NCBI GenBank assembly: GCA_902806565.1
Contig: CADCXA010000008.1
Location: 310,001-374,000, forward strand
Source: Hypoxylon rubiginosum
Taxonomy: Eukaryota; Ascomycota; Sordariomycetes; Xylariales; Hypoxylaceae
Length of the DNA: 64,000 nucleotides
Direction: 5' to 3'
Under the pieces are notes generated by a model. The model was not told the origin of the DNA. It did no database searches and saw nothing but the letters and a program-made list of their open reading frames with translations. The translations under genes were made by a program, and so were the position numbers. The number at the start of each line of letters is the position of its first letter. Position 1 is the stretch's first letter. Shown here in pieces: positions 48,556-61,390 of the stretch.

Positions 48556-50448
48556 CTAAGCCTTGGCGCGCTGGCCGTAGGCCTTGGTGACGTAGTCGCC
48601 GTCGCGGACGATGAGGTCCTCGGGGCGGTAGTCGTGCTTGCCGGTGAGGTAGCTCTCGAGGATGGCCTTGGTGCCGGCGGCGTACCGCTTCTGGGCGTCG
48701 ATGGACGTGCCGGACATGTGCGGGACCATGGCGTTGCCGCCGCCGAACGGGTTCTTGGCGTACCGGAGCGGGTGGTCCCGCGGCGCCGGCTGCGGGAACC
48801 AGACGTCGCCGCCGTAGCCCCGGAGGTGGCCGCTCTTGAGCGCGGCCGCCACGTCCTCCTTGACGACGATGGCGCCGCGCGCCGTGTTCACGAGCCAGGA
48901 GCCTAGGATGAGCGAACGTCAGTCAGGCTGTTAACGGTTTCCGAGATATCTTATGAAGGGAGGTGAAGGGGGAAGATAGGTAAGGTAAGGTAAGGTATGA
49001 AGAAGAAAAAAAACTCACCGGGCTTCATCTTGGCGATGAGGTCCTTGTTGAAGAGGCCGCGGGTCTTCTCGTGGAGGGGGCAGTTGATGGTGACGACGTC
49101 GCACTGGGCGAGCATGTCCTCGAGGGTGTCGACGCGGCGGCAGCCGATCTCGGCCTCGACCTCGGGCCGCAGGGGCTGGTAGTCGTAGTAGAGCAGCTCC
49201 TTGCAGTCGAAGGGCTTGAGGCGGCGCAGCACGCGCTCGCCGATGCGGCCCACGGCCACCGTGCCCACCACCTTGCCCTCCAGGTCGTACTCGTTCTTGG
49301 CCGCCGCCGCCACCTCCCACTCGCCCGCCTCGATCATCTCGTGCGCCGGCACGAAGTTGCGCACCAGCACCAGGATCGTCATGACCACGTGCTCCGCTAC
49401 CGACACCACGTTCGAGCCCGTCACCTCCGCTACGGTGACGCCCCCGTTCGTCTTGTTCGCCGCGTTCAGGTCTACATGGTCCGAGCCAATGCCGGCCGTG
49501 ATGGCCAGCTTCAGGTTCTTGGCCTTGGCTAGTCTCTCAGCGGTCAGGTAGCCGGGGTGGAAGCTGTCTCTTTGTGTTAGTCTTTTACTCAGATGTATTT
49601 TTTCTTCTCGTCTCTTTCATTCGAAATCTTTCTTCTCCCCCCTCTCTCCGGGAATATTTCGGGTTGTATTGTTACAGCGGGGGGTAGTCAACGTACGGGG
49701 TGGTAATGATGATCTCAGCATCGACGAGCTCCTTGTCGAAGGTGGAGTCCTCGCCCTCCTTGTCGGATGTGGTAACGAGAGTGTGACCCTGGTCCTCGAG
49801 CCATTTTCGGATGCCCAATTCGTTCTCAGTCGTTCCTAGGAGCTCAGGCACCTGCAATTGGGTGGAAGAAAGACGCGTTAGTTCATGCTGCTAAAGTGGG
49901 GAAAGAGAACATCGTGATGTGACACTCAGTTTGTTTCTAAGTGCCAGTATATAAGACGGTGATGTAAGTGGAGGAGTGCAAGTGACTTGTTAAGGCCAAT
50001 TACCCCACAGCCCCCCCCTCTCCTTTGGCCCCTCTCCTTGGTTCTTTATATCATCTGCCGCCAACTTTACAGTTGCCAAAGACAGACAATTGCATGCAGG
50101 CTTCAGCCAATTGGGCATTGAGCTCCCCTATTGGACGATCGACTCGCATATGCCTAGAGATGGTACTGCGGGGAGACGGCAGAGAGAGGCCTCGGACTGG
50201 GCAAGTTTGACGGTGGAGTAAAACAGGGACAAAAGCAAAACATCATTCTCGGAATTGGGTAATGGGGTCTGGGGAAATAGTTTCTGTGAACTCACCTCCT
50301 CGGCGTGCTTGCCACCGTCGTATAGAACGAGTAAAACTTTGACCTTTTCACGTTGCGTAGTTAGTAGACGCGTCGAAGCGGGAATTCGTAAGGACGGAAG
50401 GTTGGACAGATAGGGAGGTGAGCTCTTGGACGCCATCTTGGACGCCAT
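48556..50448 (-). CDS. fdh: NAD+-dependent formate dehydrogenase
   Basis: Oxidises formate to CO2 with NAD+. Four exons (50448-50296, 49851-49697, 49563-49019, 48902-48556) join in frame to 399 residues. Family landmarks are [21 protein letters not shown] across intron 1, [56 protein letters not shown], the Rossmann turn [28 protein letters not shown], and [19 protein letters not shown] with the catalytic His. The Rossmann turn has Ala at the first Gly position, which is also seen in some bacterial formate dehydrogenases. No Met lies at the usual VKVL start, so the protein must begin upstream; ATG 50448 gives a basic, Ser-rich leader ([19 protein letters not shown]…RLLTTQ) that looks mitochondrial. 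Another in-frame ATG exists at 50592. Intron 1 is 444 bp. The first exon's composition is ordinary and exons 3-4 are very GC-rich. Confidence 0.93.
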
Positions 50449-52437
50449 AGCTACGCGTGGCGTCAAGCTAGCGCGCACCGACGAACAGCTTCGAACATGG
50501 CTGACTGAACGAGCTGTTGCCGTGGCTGTAGAGAGTACTCGTGAAGAGATGGGACGAGTACGGCAGGGGAGGGAACAAGCTAATAATACCATTTTGAAGT
50601 ATGTTTTTGGATCTTTGTCCAACGAGACACGGAGGTGCGTAGGTAAAGCCGGGGAGGGATGGAGTTTGGTATTCAAGTGATTCAATAATAACACGGTCTA
50701 AGCTCGCTAGGAGAGAAAGCAGGATTACGAAGATATAAGGAGAGAGTGATCAAGAGAGAGTAGCGCAAGAAGAAGTAGGTCTACGATGGGAGATTCCCCC
50801 CCATTTATGTATGGACTCGACTGACCTCGAACACAAAGAGCAAACGTCGATGGGGGCCACAACGGCATCTTTCTGTTCAACATAGCACAGCTCGGGAAGC
50901 GGAGGGGGTGGGCACTATCGGAGAATGATTTAGCTGCTGTTTCGAACACCATAGTATACAAGAACTAGCCAGACGTAGATAGGTCCCCGTTGCTCAATCG
51001 CCTGTAGTACGCGATCAAGTAGTAGATAGTCACCAACGTGGCCCGCTAGGGATGCGGGAACGACTTACGAGCGGCTATGCCACTGGTTCAGACGACTCGG
51101 TCTCCGCTGTTGGAAAATCACGTACGCATGTATGTTTGTACCTAGTAGGTAAGTCAGGCGGATGTAAGGAACCTTTAGGGACGTTAATGAGGCATGCCGG
51201 CCCTGCAAATAGGGACCATCGAGTTCCCATCTTGCAGGCTCTGAATGCATATTACGTGCCTGTCGAGTCCCATCCAACCCGCGTTCTACGTGGTAATGTC
51301 CCGAACATTGATCCAAAAGAACTCGGCTGCCCGCCGGGAAGGCTCGGCGATGTCTCGGTGAGTGTGTCCCGCACGCGCTTTGTGCCCCTCGCGCTGCGGA
51401 GTAGGCTAGTGGGCGCCGTCCGCAGTCAGCAGCCATCAGCTGAAGACCCTCGTGGCCAGAAGCTCTGAACAGATAATTACCTAAGGCGCCTAGGTAAAAC
51501 GTAAGCTTCTTTGTAATGAGACCGTGTCCACCTCGCGGACCACTTAGCTATCCGCAAACATATGACTATAAGACTACCATCTACAGAGTCTGATGATGAG
51601 CCAAGACTATGTGGAACAGAACAGAGAGAGCTATGTATAATGATAACTCGGTCCTCGGTGAAGTGGGGAAGCCTTTCAACAACCCCTATGTTTGCGGGGA
51701 AGCTTGCCAAAGCGTTGGAGCTAACGGTTAGGAGCAAGGAGGGAAGCACATGAAAGAGAACGGCCAAGACGCGATCAAAGGGTGATAGGTAGTTGAAGAG
51801 GAGACCGGCAAGCAGCATCTCCCAGGTCTGGAACAACACAAGGCCTCTGAATCGGTGATTGGCCGACAGATCCCAACTAAGTAGGACACCGGATAGAGGT
51901 ACTCTTCATGTACAATGACCCGAAATATGTTCTTCAATTTGCTTTCGCGGCAGTTCTGATCTAACCAGAGATCGTCGGCACTGCGGGTTGTATAGTTGTA
52001 TACTCGGTCGAAACGAGGGTATATTAAGTGATAGCTCGTAATCGCAGCATTCGGCGTAATAACTACTTTCTTACCACGGGCGTAGTTATTTATCCGCATG
52101 AGCAGGAGCTTACTGTTGCATGAACGTCTTTAGCGAGTCAAGTTACGCGCTCTCGAGAACTCGGGATGACTCTGAATTGGCCCAACACACCCGCGTTGGG
52201 ATGGATAAATTTCGTTTGCCTAGGTACCTAGGAGGTAGGTAGACAGGTAGATTCCCGAAAAACGCCGAGCGCAGGTTATGGAATGGGCTGAGACTTGTTT
52301 CGGTGGATCATTCGAAAGGCAAGGATATCGGCAGAGATGAGCAAAGTCTCCAACTTTTGATGTAGGTCTCTTATTATCTTCCTGCATGCTGATAGACGGC
52401 CATTGTATCTTCCCATCCTTCCATCCCACTTCAATCT
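50449..52437. other. gene-free stretch
   Basis: Contains the formate dehydrogenase promoter at its left end. Open frames at 51052-51468 and on the opposite strand have no recognisable domain. TAGGTA-type repeats occur at 52219-52250. No gene is supported. Confidence 0.45.
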
Positions 52438-53296
52438 CTACAGAGTCACAAACACAGCGCCGACTATCGCGATCCCTAGAAGCATTCCGCTTGCTTTCTG
52501 CGCCATCGCCGCACCGGGAACTATCGGACTCTGAGTCGGCGTCGGCGTCGGCTTTGTAACAGACCCGGTTCCCGTGCTGTTGGTGAAGCTTCCTCCACTG
52601 GTAGAATTGGAAGAACTGGCAGAGCCTGTCGTCGAAGCTACCGGGCCTGGGTTTGTCACATTGAAGAAGTTGCCGGCCAGGACCTTACTCTCTAGCCCGG
52701 CTTGTGTCAAGACAGCTAACGCGTTAAACCCCATCCTACTCGCGGCCGCGCTTTGGAGAACCGAGAGACTAGCTTCTGTGGCGTCCGAGGTGTCGACCAC
52801 GATTTGAGTGTATCGATGCGATAGCGGGATCCTCGCCGGGGGCGCTGGTCCAAGGTACTCTGCAAATGCCGTCTGCCCTGAAGAATTCTGGAATAGGAAT
52901 GCGTTCGTGCTCCCTAACGGTGTTGCCGTCGTGCTCTGTGTCAACCCGGTTTGCATCCAGTGCAGTAGAGTGTTCGTCGCCGGGGGACTATTCGTGGGGA
53001 TATCGAGGTCAATCATCAACACCGCGAACGACGATCCGGTCAATTGAGACTCGGTTCCAATGCTAGGAGCCGTTTGAGTTGCTACGATTCTTGTCGTCAA
53101 TATACGCCCTTTCATAGTGGTGAGAATTTTGGGACCCGGGAGACTCACCATCTTTTGCCAGGACATTCCCGCTCTCTGCAGAGACGCTTCCAAAAGAAAC
53201 CAGGAGAGTAGAGCTTGCTGCAGGCTCGAAGCCTTCGGGCGTAACGGCTAGGGTCGCCGATATGCCCGCTAGGATGAGAAGAGATTTGTACATCAT
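52438..53296 (-). CDS. GPI-anchored PEBP-like protein
   Basis: Exons 53296-53149 and 53081-52438 join across a 67-bp intron (GTGAGT...CGTAG) to 263 residues. A signal peptide (MMYKSLLILAGISATLA) is followed by the phosphatidylethanolamine-binding-protein fold. The fold shows LLVSFGSVSAESG, TQTAPSIGTESQLTGS, FAVLMIDLDIPTNSPPATNTLLHWMQTGL and PARIPLSHRYTQIVVD. A Ser/Thr/Gly-rich stalk leads to a hydrophobic C-terminus (GMLLGIAIVGAVFVTL), so it is probably a GPI-anchored surface protein. The nearest AG would give a 40-bp intron, so the later one with a TTGAC branch site is preferred; this decision changes about nine residues. PEBP proteins bind anionic ligands or lipids; the specific role is unknown. 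Confidence 0.88.
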
Positions 53297-55307
53297 CGTG
53301 ATTAAGGTAGGTAGGTAGGATAGAATTACAGCCGCGGATATTGACCAGCAAATGCGGAAATGTACAATACAACCAACTATGTACAGAATAGAAAAAGAAA
53401 ACAGATGAGACCAAACAGAATAGAATGCTCAACAGGCAACGATTCTCGGGCAATGGAGATATTTGAATAACCTCTTACTGTATTGAAGATCTCGTGACAT
53501 TCCGGGCAGCCCTGTCCATACAGCGTCTCATCTGATGAAACGAGTACGCGCGGATCTGCGACAGCGCCCAGAGCCAAGCATAGGGGAATTGTCAGTCGGC
53601 ATAAGGCGAAGGAGACATTGCTAATTACCTGGTGGTTCTATTGGCTCACCAAGTGAAGTTAACAAGAATGATGCAATTGATACTAGTCGTTAGATAATAA
53701 GAGATCTTGGATGAAGACATTCTGATGTCTTGATGTCCTTCGACTTTGCAGTAGGTAATGTCGGCATATAGCGATACTCTCAGTATGATGTAAGATATTC
53801 ATTAATTTCACCAACTCCCCCCTGCTTGCATACGTTTATGCAGATATCCTTCAAGGCAGTAGTCTGATGGCGATCTCTTCCGCTCTTGGGTTTTAGCAAG
53901 TAGAAATTGTGGAAACGTCTGGCTTCACATCTCCGCAGCTCTGACAACCAGTCGTCACCGTGTCGCGTTTCTTTATTAATAGCATCGTTTTACAACCAGG
54001 CGCTGAGAACAAAGCATATCCATGTCAATTAAAGTGTATATTGCTTTTGTCGACTGACCAGGATCCTGAAGCTCGATAAGTCAGCCTGATGTTTGTTTTT
54101 CAAGATGAAGTGTTTCGATGTTTCGAAGAGCTCATGTCTTTTGAGCTGGCGGTGACTAATGACTAATACACATTTGCTTGGTTCGATTCCCGACCAGTTC
54201 TCTCTCTACGAATGAGCAACTATGGATAAGAGACACAACTAGGTATACCCCGACTGGGATCTTTAGAAATTTACTTCTTCGATAGTAACACCTAAGGGGT
54301 GGTACCGTTGAAGAGTTCTAACCGGGTGGGCAATGTGCGAATAGTCCGATACTGTTCAGCGACCTAGGTGTCGCCTCCAGGGCTCCGGCCGGAACGTTTG
54401 TCTTCTGAATTCTGCCTTGTCCAATGTCCGAGAAGCTGTTGGTCTGGCGAACTCGGGCACAGCTGACATTTGAAACATATGTTGGACTGCGAACGGCATT
54501 GACCGAGGTCTTTTCCTGGTAATGGTATCGATGATTAAGGAGGGACAACGGCGTTTGCGCACCTCACGAGTGGTTGCTGGCCGGCTGTGCGCGTGCTCAA
54601 CCACTCGACGTACGAGGCTCAGCAGTAATCGGCCTCCCGTAACGGCCACTCAAGCCTGGCGACCCTTGAGCGGGGATCCTTAAAAAGGGCCAACTGTTGT
54701 GGAAAAGTCCTATTGCGACATGTCATCTGCGATATATGACGAAATATCCGCTTTCTGCATCCCAAGATGATAAGCTCAGCGGCTCAGCGACTCAGTGGAC
54801 CACTCCGCCCGTCCTTTTGGACATGTCCTGATTATTCCAAACCCACAGCTGGCTGTCACCAATCGACCGGACCTAAATGATGTTTAGTCACCCCTACCGT
54901 TTGCTCAGCAACGCACAAGCCCTCAAACATCGAGAGTAGTTGCTGCCGTTTCCCGCGCTCGATGTTGTGTTACCTCCGAGGGGCCTCCCATAGGAGGGCG
55001 CCGCATATGTAGCCCAGCAACGTCGTGGCAGCCTTGTAACCCATCAATGCCCTGCGTTTGCAAAGTATTATTTCTTCCTAGTTCTCTGTTATTCTTGACG
55101 CGTTCTCTCTTCATCAACTACTACATCATCGCCGCTTCCAGAGAAATCTTCGATCTTCGATCTTAGCCATTCCCTTGACTCCCTAGAAAGGCCAAGAGAC
55201 TGTTTTTAACGGATATTTCTCCTTCTTTTCCTCATAATTGTTCGACCTGATCTACTACAACGCTGAATGGCCTGTGTGAACCGACCGAGACAGTCCCCTT
55301 GATTACC
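53297..55307. other. gene-free stretch upstream of the ZNFX1-like gene
   Basis: No convincing gene. A TAGG array lies at 53304-53322 next to the PEBP start. A B-box-like stretch at 54143-54200 resembles part of a tRNA but is too short. The right end should hold the ZNFX1-like promoter. Confidence 0.45.
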
Positions 55308-58300
55308 ATGGATCGGTAAGAACGATGATATAGCGTGTTGCTGCAAAGCAGCCAGCATTTAATTCCTCCTTTATACGCTTCACTGACATATTCCAGGGGA
55401 AAAAATGCACCACTGGCCTCTCGGCCATGCTTTCAATTCCGGAGTGGTAAATGTAGTTTTGGTGCACGGTGTAAATTTTCTCATGATGTCTCATCGTCTT
55501 CCGCAGCTCCACCTCAGCCGTCGACATGGGGCAAGGACCGCGACGAGCAGCAAGATTTACCCAAAGACCGCCTACGAGAGTGGCAGAGGCTGCTTAACCA
55601 AAATCCTTCGAGTTCGTGGGCCGCTCGTGCGTCTACTGTCAGAAAGCAGCAGATATGCGGTCGCTTCTTTCAGCTTGCTCTTGAGCTAATGGAAGGAGAC
55701 GTCGGAGCTTCACAAGAGACCGTCAAACTCATAGCCAAGAACGATGGTCTTGCCTTCATTAAGGACCTTGCCGACCGGCAAATCCGAGAAGCCATAGAAA
55801 ACTCCTCCAAAGTCCGTCTATGGCTAGAACAGATACGGCCTATGTTCGAGGTACTTACTCATACTCGAGTCGCCGATTCCAATGTGCTCGAGCAACAAGT
55901 AGCGGCTATCTTCAACTTTATCCAAGGAATTGGTGGCAGACGAATGAGGGCGCTATTCGACTTTATCGTGGATTTGCTCGATGTCTGGTCTACTTTACCC
56001 ATGGCTGAAGAGGACGAGTATGGTATATCTGCGTGCGAACTTTCGCTCTCGGTCCTGGCCACCATGATCGACTGCAACACAAGCAATATCATCGACGATA
56101 ACTATAGCGAGATCGTCGGACAATTCGAATACGTAGTGGAGGCTGCCCAGCCCTCTCCCAATGAATTCTCGAAGTTGCAAGCTCGAAAATACTTGCAATA
56201 CCTGTGGCGGCGCCTTGGAGTTGGCGATACGCTAGCCGAGGCCGAGAGCGGGAAAAAGGCACCAGTGACACGAGCCGAATTCGTCATACAGAAAGATTTG
56301 CCCGGATTGCTTTCAGCAAATGGTCCGCGGCACGACAATGATCATGCCGACATCTGCAATATCAGAATCTTGCCCACTTATGAGGAGATCACCTCAAAGC
56401 GCAACGAATACCTGCCGACTACCGACCCGTCCCAGTTCCATATAGACGGAATTCGTGGTCGTCTCGATAGAGAATTCCGTCTGCTGCGAGAAGACACAGT
56501 GGGACAACTTCGGGATGCAGTAAGCCTACAGCTCGAGGTCATGCGAGATCATAGCCGCAGACAGGATCACGGAAATAGATCAACTCTTCGCACCTACGCA
56601 TACGAAGGTGCTGCGGTCGTTGATGTCAATTTTGATAGACGTAATGGCATGGATATGGTCGTCCAGTTCCACCAGCCCGCATCCAAGAAGAATGCCCGAC
56701 AGCGTCGAGACTGGTGGGGAAACTCTAAGCGTCTCCAACCCGGTGGTCTTGTCTGTATCATATCTGAGGACGGTTCTGTGCTGTTCTGCGTGGTTGCCGA
56801 CAGCACCATTACGACTCATGATCAGATACGAGATAAAAGAGCACAGGACGAGGATGAAGGGCCATCTAACAAACCGTCTCTTGCTGACGATAGTGTGTCT
56901 GCGTATGTCCATTTGTGTCTTGTAGAGATCCGCGAACTGGACATCGGTCAAGCCCTTGAATGGTTTAGAGATTTTGGCCCTGGGCAGCAACGATACCTCG
57001 TGGAGTTCCCTGGCGTTTTACTTCCATCATTCCAGCATACTCTCATGGCACTACAGCGAATGTCGAAAAAGCCTGACGTACCTTTTGATGATTTGCTTGC
57101 TTCGCCCAACCAGAACTTGGCTTGGGGTGTTCAGGCGGTTAGCCCTCCTCGATACACCACCAGGCCAGAATTTTCCTTCAACTTGAGTTGCCTTACGAAT
57201 AATGCTACAGGTCTGTCTCACTCACCTCGAAAACCACTCGATCCCGAACAATTATCCAAACATTCCACTCTTGACCCAACCCAGTCCAGTGCTCTTCTCA
57301 ATGCATTATCGAGGGAACTAGCCCTGATCCAGGGTCCGCCTGGTACTGGAAAAAGTAAGTGACAGCTTCCCCAATATAAAGGGTCCAATCTTGCTAACGC
57401 AATATGGCAAAGGTTACACTGGCGAGAAGCTCATCAAAGTACTCCTCGCAAACAAACACCGAGCACAACTTGGTCCCATTCTCTGCGTGTGCTACACCAA
57501 CCATGCGTTGGACCAGTTGTTAGTACATTTGCAGCGCGAAGAGGTCAGAATCATTCGAATCGGATCAAGATCTAAAGCAGAAGAGCTAGAGAATGTCAAC
57601 CTTCGTGTCGTGGCTCAAACTGCAGATCGTACAAAGGCGGAAAAGCATGCCATCTGGACGCAAAGGTCTCATCTCGATGGCCTAGTCTCTTCATTATCAA
57701 AGTCTATTAAGAGCCTTGCGTCCTGCCATACCATTGGTTCACTACGCCATTACTTACATGAAAACTATCCTCACCATCATAATGTTCTTTTTGGTGAACA
57801 AGACGAAGATGGATGGGAGAGAGTTGAGCGCGATCCTGGACAACTCTTCAGGCAATGGCAGCAAGGTGGTCTGCTGGTTAATTCCACTCCGCGTGATCTT
57901 GACGTCCTGCAATGGGGAGAACTTTGGGGCATGACTCATTCTGAGAGATTGTATCTTTCAGCGTTTTGGGTAGAGGAAATACGCGACGAACTGATAACTG
58001 ATATTGTACAAGAATACGAACGTTATGAAGCGGCTAAGGCTGAGCTAGAGAAGATATCTCGAGACGTTGACCTGCGATGTCTACACGATGCAGACGTTGT
58101 CGGGGTTACGACCACTGGCCTAGCGAGAAATCTGGATCTCCTTCAGAAGCTGAGGTGCAAAGTCATGCTTTGTGAAGAGGCAGGCGAAGTTCTCGAGGCA
58201 CATACCCTTACTGCTCTTCTTCCATCCGTTGAGCATGCCATCCTCATCGGTGACCATTTGCAGTTGAGACCACAGATAGCCAACTACGAACTTCAGAGCA

Positions 58301-61300
58301 CCAGCCACAGGGGAGCCCAGTATTCTTTGGATGTGTCTCTATTCGAGCGTCTCATCAACCCGCTACACGATACCGATCCAGAACTGCCGTATGATACCCT
58401 CGAAACTCAGCGGCGAATGCACCCAAGCGTTTCGGAATTGATACGATCGACTTTATACCCTTTACTGGACGATGGTGGCTCTGTTGCTAGTTACCCAGAG
58501 GTTTGCGGCATGAAAAGACGTTTGTTTTGGATGCACCATGAATCGCCGGAGGATCAAGAAACGCAGCTCGACCCGATGTCAACTTCGCGTACAAACACAT
58601 TTGAAGTTGAAATGACTGTTTCGCTCGTCCAGCACCTGGTCAGACAGGGTTCTTATGGACCGGATGATATTGCTGTTATAACACCCTACCTAGCGCAGCT
58701 CATGCAACTTCGTCGCGAGATGGGGAAGCTGTTTGAGATCTCAGTTGGTGAGCGGGATCTAGACGAGATTGAAGCCCTCGAGGCAGACGCATTAGCAGAC
58801 GGAGGCGTAGCTGCTCAACCATACAAGCCGCCTACTATCAAGAGAACTCTACTAAAAAGCATCCGATTAGCAACTGTCGACAACTTCCAGGGCGAGGAGG
58901 CTAAAGTGGTGGTGATCTCGCTTGTGAGAAGCAACGAGGCGAATAAATGCGGGTTCCTCAGCACATCTAATCGTATCAATGTGCTGCTTTCTCGAGCTCA
59001 ACATGGCATGTATCTCATCGGGAATGCTAATACATATAGACACGTACCTATGTGGGCTAAGGTGTTACAAATCCTCGGGAGAAATGGAAACATTGGCAAA
59101 GAGCTGGAGTTACAATGTGAGTAGCTCATATCTCCTGAGCTATCAGGTGCTGACGCTTGTTTTTACAGGTCCTCGCCACCCTAATGTCCCCCTACTCGTT
59201 TCCAAGGCCGATGACTTCTTGCGGCTTTCGCCCGAAGGAGGATGCATTCTTCCCTGCGATCGACGGCTGCCATGTGGACATTCATGTGTCAACAGATGCC
59301 ACCATGAGAATATTCACAATGCCGTCAAGTGTCTTGAACCTTGCCCTCGGCCCAAAACGGGCTGCCAACATCCGTGTAGGCTGGCCTGTGGAGACCCTTG
59401 CGAGCCTAGGTGCAATGAGTACCTGCAAGACCTCAATATTATACTTGCCTGTGGCCACAAGGTCTCCTCGGCGTACTGTTGGGAGGCACAAGATTCTTCC
59501 ACCATCATCTGTAAAGGATTGGTCCAGAAAGTTGTGCCCGGATGTGGCCATACGGTTGAAGTTTTCTGCGTTACAGACATCAGTGCCGATTCCTACAGGT
59601 GTGGGAAGATGTGCGGCGATCCTCTGCCATGTGGCCACAATTGTCGAAGTGCATGCCACCAGTGCAAAGAGAAGAAGGGCGGTAGGGTAATCAGCGTCAA
59701 TCATGGAATATGCAAGCAGAAATGCGGCCGGCACTATTCAACCTGCCAACATAGCTGCGCCCAGCAATGTCACCCAGGCTCTAGGTGTTCTCTATGCCCG
59801 GAACCCTGCGAAGTCCGTTGCAGTCATTCTAAGTGCAGCAAGAAGTGCCATGAGCCTTGCACACCTTGCGCTGAACAGGCCTGCGCGTCAAGCTGTCCAC
59901 ACGCACGATGCACGATGCCGTGCGCTGCCCCGTGTGACTGGGTTCCCTGTTCGAAAAGATGTGAGAATTTCCTAGGCTGTGGACATCAATGTCCATCTGT
60001 ATGTGGAGAGATATGCCCCGGCTCCAGGTTCTGTCAAATTTGTTGCTCTGAAGACATCAAAGCGGTCGAGGTGGATTTCATCATGATGATGAAGTACCAC
60101 GAAATCGATTTAGACGAAGATCCTTGCATTTTCCCGGACTGCGGTCACTTTACAACCAGGACCAACATGGACGGTATCATGGACATGAAGGCTCATTACC
60201 AAATGTCAGCGGAGGGAAATCCAACGGCTCTTATCAACGCCACGCAACCTTTCTCGATGGAAGATGAGATCAAGACCTGTCCAACTTGTCGAGGTTCACT
60301 GCGCAACATAGCCCGATATGGACGAATCGTACGGGGAGCCATGCTCGACGAGGCTACCAAGAAATTCATTTCTTGGTCAAACATCGAGTACTCTAAGCGG
60401 GCGAACGAGTTACTCAATGTACAGGAGCGTATATCAAAAGCCGCAATCCCCCCAGCCATGCCGCAAAGTACTCAGCCTCCTAAGCTAGCGTTTACCAAAG
60501 GCCGTGCAAAGCAGCTCCGGCTAATCCGCGACTGGGTGGGTGATAACAGATACGGCGAGATCCTGAAGTTCTGGCATGGATTAAGTACCTTCGCCGGCCA
60601 AGTAAAGAAAGAAGAGCAGCCCTTCCAGCGCGTCAGCAACTTCGTCCAACATGCAGCGCGTCAACGAAAAATCGAAGGGGATTTTGTCTTTGACGAGGCC
60701 CAAATCCAGCACGGGGGTTACCTCCAAGCATGCTCGCTGCAATTGAGATGCGATACCCTTATCGTCTCCGACTTCATGGAGCTGCGAAAGGTGCTGGCCG
60801 AGGTCCGACCGAAGCTCACATTGGACTTCTCGCAGCAGATAAAAGACTGCAAGACCTTGGCAGGACAGGCTAAGGCAACGAAGCATCCTAGACAGGAAGC
60901 TGAGGGTTACGTCTATTTGGCCAAATTTTATGCCTTTAGTCGCGCCCTGATCCGAGCTGAGGACGAGTCGTCAGAGAGAACAGCGGAGGCAAAAGCCGAA
61001 GAATTCAAGAAACAAGCCTTAGATCACCTAGCTGCTGCCCGCGAAATAGTCGAAAAGCATAGCAGCCAGACCAAGGGCATGATGGCTGAGATTGAGGGTA
61101 CGGAAAAGATGCTAAACGACGGCGTGTTCTACAATTCCGTGTCTACTGAAGAAATGCGCGAAGTGTACGCGGCTATGGCTAGCGAGTTCTCCGGAACCGG
61201 CCATTGGTATACGTGCCAAAATGGCCATCCCTTCACAGTTGGCGAGTGCGGGATGCCGATGCAGATGGCAAGATGTCCAGAGTGTGGGGCCGCCGTAGGA

Positions 61301-61390
61301 GGTGCCAACCATGCGCCGGCCCAGGGAGTACAGCGGGCAGATGAGATTGAGAACCTCGCTCGTGGTATGGGTCATATGGGGATTCATTAA
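55308..61390 (+). CDS. ZNFX1-like superfamily-1 RNA helicase with CCCH, NF-X1 and RZ zinc fingers
   Basis: Four exons (55308-55315, 55397-57354, 57413-59116, 59169-61390) give 1963 residues; exon 1 is 8 nt (ATG GAT CG). A CCCH finger lies at residues 14-32 (C-x7-C-x5-C-x3-H, KCSFGARCKFSHD). A long helical region follows. The SF1 helicase has Walker A GPPGTGKS at about 650, split by intron 2 within the Ser codon, then CYTNHALDQLL, VMLCEEAGEVLEAHTL, AILIGDHLQLRPQ, QRRMHPSVSELIRSTLYP, ATVDNFQGEEAKVVVISLVRS and NRINVLLSRAQHGMYLIGN. NF-X1-type cysteine repeats (LPCGHSCVNRCH, DPLPCGHNCRSACH, CGHQCPSVCG) come next. The C-terminus has an RZ-type finger from residue 1902 (WYTCQNGHPFTVGECGMPM, then CPEC). 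Relatives are animal ZNFX1 (small-RNA inheritance, dsRNA sensing) and fission yeast Hrr1 (RNAi heterochromatin). A role in fungal RNA silencing is inference. Confidence 0.94.

Noticed and set aside
51052..51468. 138-codon ORF and overlapping minus-strand frame
   Set aside because: No domain, no coding-type composition and no splice-consistent neighbours.
53377..53577. Short minus-strand frame upstream of the PEBP-like gene (…ETLYGQGCPECHEIFNT)
   Set aside because: No ATG in frame and no in-frame splice into the PEBP gene that would be needed; one Cys-x-x-Cys alone is not enough.
54143..54200. tRNA-like stretch with acceptor-like GAGCTGG/CCAGTTC pairing and a TTCGATT loop
   Set aside because: Only 58 nt long, no proper D arm, and a weak T stem; it is not a functional cytosolic tRNA on this evidence.
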